Positions 61,983 through 64,000 of a stretch of 64,000 nt of DNA are shown in pieces (positions within the stretch are counted from its first letter, which is position 1; every line of letters starts with the position of its first letter). The translations under genes and the position numbers were made by a program. Origin of the DNA: G963662905 sp965230045 (GTDB lineage Bacteria; Bacteroidota; Bacteroidia; Bacteroidales; WRLA01); contig OZ245940.1 of the NCBI GenBank assembly GCA_965230045.1, positions 2,790,001-2,854,000 of the forward strand, given 5' to 3'. The notes beneath the pieces are model-generated. The model did no database searches and was not told where the DNA came from. It saw nothing but the letters and a program-made list of their open reading frames with translations.

Positions 61983-62531
61983 CTAATCGTGATAAATGAT
62001 TGGTGGTGCTGGCCGCAGGTTCATAATTGCTGTGGTGGTGTCGCGCGATGAGCAGCCTTCGCCACTGGTTACTTCACGCCAGTAAATACCGGGCGTTGCG
62101 ACATTTATTTTTGAGCCGGTTTGTCCGGTGCTCCATAAATAAGTGCAGGCAGCGCATTCGCCACCATCAATCTCAACGCTTTGGCCGCTGCAGAATTCAA
62201 CAGATGCAGGCATCACCAAAGCCGGCAAAGGCGTGATATAGAGCTGGATTGTCGTGTCCCAGCTGCATCCAAAAGAATCTACAGCATAAATTGTGTAGTC
62301 TTGTATGCCGGAAAGTTGTGGCGCAAACAACATGCTGTCGTTTTCCACGCTGATAATCCCCGGGCCTTCAATATTACAGGAGTCTGATCCAACTGAATAA
62401 AACCAGTCCTGAGGGAGCAGCGACGGATCCAGATTAAGCGTCCAACTCCAGATATAGCCGTTGTCGATGCCCAGGTTGTCTTTTATTTCAATGGTCCAGA
62501 GTCCGTTCAGTGGGCAGCCAATTAAATTGGT
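61983..62531 (-). pseudogene. P-domain paralogue, N-terminus lost at an IS66 junction
   Basis: 183 codons homologous to the C-terminal half of the neighbouring P-domain protein: IGCPLNGLWTIEIKDNLGIDNGYIWSWTL, YLWSTGQTGS, and the same ending (RPAPPIIYHD). Homology begins exactly where the inferred IS66 terminus ends; the frame continuing to an ATG at 62591 reads IS sequence and is artificial. The 29 bp visible beyond the IS do not continue the gene in any frame that I can match. With its N-terminal half and signal peptide missing it should be non-functional. Confidence 0.8.
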
Positions 62532-63971
62532 GTAACTAATCAGTCTGCAAATTAGCGATAGTTCCCAAAGCAGGCACAACACTCTGTCCATTCTTGATAA
62601 TTGTGTCAGTAACTGATCTCAAAACAGCAAAGGCATCCGCTCCTTCGGTCGATCTGAATTGACCTGAAACTTTCTGTTTTACTTTTATGTTTCGGATTGC
62701 CCTTTCAGAAGCATTATTGTCTGGCGGGACTTCTGGGTGATATAAGAAGGTGAAGATATAGTCCCTGTATTTGACGAGCCTTTTTTTGAATGCAAGCAAT
62801 TCGTTGTGTTTTTCCGGCAGTTCTGCTTTCAGTAAACTGTTCAGCCTGTTTTCAATTGCGTTCCTCTTTGGGTTATGTACGTAGCAGCCCGCATTGTCCA
62901 TTTTTTTCTTCAAATCCAGTGCCGTTTGAAACAGCCGTTTGCATATCCTGCTCCATTTATGCCCATACCTTTCTGACAAGTAATTCAGGTCACGTAAAAG
63001 ATGTGCCATACAAATCTGGTGCGACAGCGCAGCAGTATTAAAATGGCTCTTCCAGCAATCATGTACCAACACAGAGTTTTTAAACCCATCTTTAAATGTA
63101 TTGCCAATGCTCCTCTGTGCCCTGTTGTCAGTGATGGTAATGAATGTAGCCTCTTGGTTTTGCCATGTCCATGCCCAGTGCTTATTGCCATCAACCTTAA
63201 CTCCTGTCTCATCACTTCCTACAGAAAAACAATATCCTCCCGAAAGCAACTTTTGCTTTATTAGGTCATAGGCTGGTTGGGCCTTACGCTTTAGTTTATT
63301 GAGCAAATAATGGATGCCCCCTTCGCTTATGGGAACGTGGAAAACATCCCTGAAAAGTTCTTTCATACGCAGAAAGGGCAGGTACTGCCTGGTATGGAAA
63401 TACCCGATCAAACTTTCAATGTTGTTCCCATAGCTTACCGGGGCATTGGCCTGAGATGGATAATCACACTTGGTTTCATGGCCACAACTGCAAACCTTTT
63501 TATATACCCGGTGTTCTGTGACATGTAACTTTATCTCGGGAATATCAAATACCTGGCGTTTACCGGCTAATTGTACGGGCAAAGAAGCAAGGTCTTTTCC
63601 GCAACACTTGCAATATGAGGGGATGTGCTTCTCAATAGTGTCAGGCACTTGGGCCATCTTAAGTGTGTTTCCTTTCCGCCCTGCCTGTCCGCCTGGCTTA
63701 CGCCCTGTCTTTTCCCTCAAACTCCTGCGCTTAGGGCGGTTCTGATCTTGGGAGGGAGGTATTGAGCTGTTGTTGCTGTTTTTTGGTGTTTGGTATTTGG
63801 CAAGCTTTTCTTTGAGTTTTTTGTTTTCCAACTCAAGGGCTTCCAGTCTTCTTTCAAGCTGGCCGATCCTTTTGAAAAGCTCTTGTATAATGAAATCTTT
63901 GTCCAAAACTTTTTTCTTTCAAAAGTAGTGTAGGTTGGAGGCAAAAGTCAAATTACCAGCGGTTTAGTTAC
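62532..63971 (-). mobile_element. IS66-family element (ISBst12-like, single transposase)
   Basis: About 1,440 bp bounded by GTAACTAA at 62532 and its complement TTAGTTAC ending at 63971, with weaker similarity further in. It contains only a TnpC-type transposase and no tnpA/tnpB, as in the ISBst12 group. IS66 elements normally make 8-bp duplications, but the flanks (AAATTGGT and GAACACAG) do not match, so the junctions have been rearranged or the exact ends differ by some bases. Confidence 0.7.
62536..63906 (-). CDS. IS66-family transposase (TnpC type)
   Basis: A 456-residue transposase. An N-terminal leucine-zipper coiled coil (LFKRIGQLERRLEALELENK) is followed by PKNSNNSSIPPSQD and a basic GRKPGGQAGRKG stretch. 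A zinc finger (CKCCGKDL ... CSCGHETKC) comes next. The catalytic core has SDETGVKVDG, VLVHDCWKSHF and NNASERAIRNIKVKQKVSGQFRS as the DDE segments. The frame is complete. The stop codon lies 4 bp inside the inferred terminal repeat. Confidence 0.92.
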   Translation of the reverse strand: MDKDFIIQELFKRIGQLERRLEALELENKKLKEKLAKYQTPKNSNNSSIPPSQDQNRPKRRSLREKTGRKPGGQAGRKGNTLKMAQVPDTIEKHIPSYCKCCGKDLASLPVQLAGKRQVFDIPEIKLHVTEHRVYKKVCSCGHETKCDYPSQANAPVSYGNNIESLIGYFHTRQYLPFLRMKELFRDVFHVPISEGGIHYLLNKLKRKAQPAYDLIKQKLLSGGYCFSVGSDETGVKVDGNKHWAWTWQNQEATFITITDNRAQRSIGNTFKDGFKNSVLVHDCWKSHFNTAALSHQICMAHLLRDLNYLSERYGHKWSRICKRLFQTALDLKKKMDNAGCYVHNPKRNAIENRLNSLLKAELPEKHNELLAFKKRLVKYRDYIFTFLYHPEVPPDNNASERAIRNIKVKQKVSGQFRSTEGADAFAVLRSVTDTIIKNGQSVVPALGTIANLQTD

Positions 63972-64000
63972 GAACACAGGAAACAGCAAATTGTGAACAG

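Noticed and set aside
62532..62591. ATG at 62591 as the true start of the P-domain paralogue
   Set aside because: The first 20 codons are the end of the IS66 element read in another frame; homology begins exactly at the junction.

Overview
The window is chromosomal DNA of a member of the Bacteroidota, most likely class Bacteroidia. The evidence is type IX secretion (T9SS) C-terminal sorting domains on several secreted proteins, TonB-dependent receptors with carboxypeptidase-regulatory-like plugs, a DUF4249 lipoprotein, LytS/LytR-type signalling, DUF5916, and promoters of the TTTG / TAnnTTTG type. No rRNA or tRNA gene was recognised. Most of it is ordinary core and envelope chromosome, seeded with small mobile elements.

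Layout. 0-5.4 kb: an edge-truncated unknown gene, dinB, a CotH-like T9SS protein and a DUF1566 lipoprotein. 5.6-9.5 kb: two palindromic mini-elements (family M1), one split by an ISNCY-type insertion sequence, bracketing a GH47 lipoprotein. 9.6-17 kb: an alkylation-repair fusion (O6-alkylguanine methyltransferase plus MagIII-like glycosylase), a DUF4143 ATPase, a TonB-type outer-membrane receptor, and an unrecognised 365-residue protein facing a small protein across a dense TTAAGC motif cluster. 17-23 kb: SRPBCC/GyrI-like protein, radical SAM enzyme with ferredoxin partner, FAH-family hydrolase and a short DnaE-type polymerase. 24-34 kb: secreted carbohydrate-related proteins (LamG, GH2, beta-helix, GH57-like) interrupted by repeat elements. 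34-39 kb: lolD, a DUF5916 protein and sucC. 39.6-45.5 kb: a two-component system followed by a TonB receptor and DUF4249 lipoprotein. 45.5-49.7 kb: a repeat-rich gap, a DUF2007 protein and two DUF4143 ATPases with operator-like repeats at their promoters. 49.8-60.4 kb: methylmalonyl-CoA decarboxylase-like gene with a repeat-protein partner, a giant alpha-2-macroglobulin lipoprotein, add, lipA and lipB. 60.4-64 kb: two paralogous P-domain proteins, one destroyed by an IS66-family element.

The most unusual content is non-coding. Three families of short palindromic mini-elements can be read directly. M1 has GGTTCTAC termini and 8-bp target duplications; it occurs as an empty 80-bp core and as filled copies carrying one of two unrelated hairpin cassettes, and the loop of the main cassette is inverted in one copy. 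M2 (AGAGGTCAGTA termini, 9-10-bp target duplications) carries a closely similar hairpin and has inserted into one M1 copy. That composite is flanked by a perfect 57-bp direct repeat. M3 (TTTTAACCTGA termini) brackets a 4-kb secreted-protein segment in inverted orientation. No transposase in the window is clearly responsible for M1-M3.
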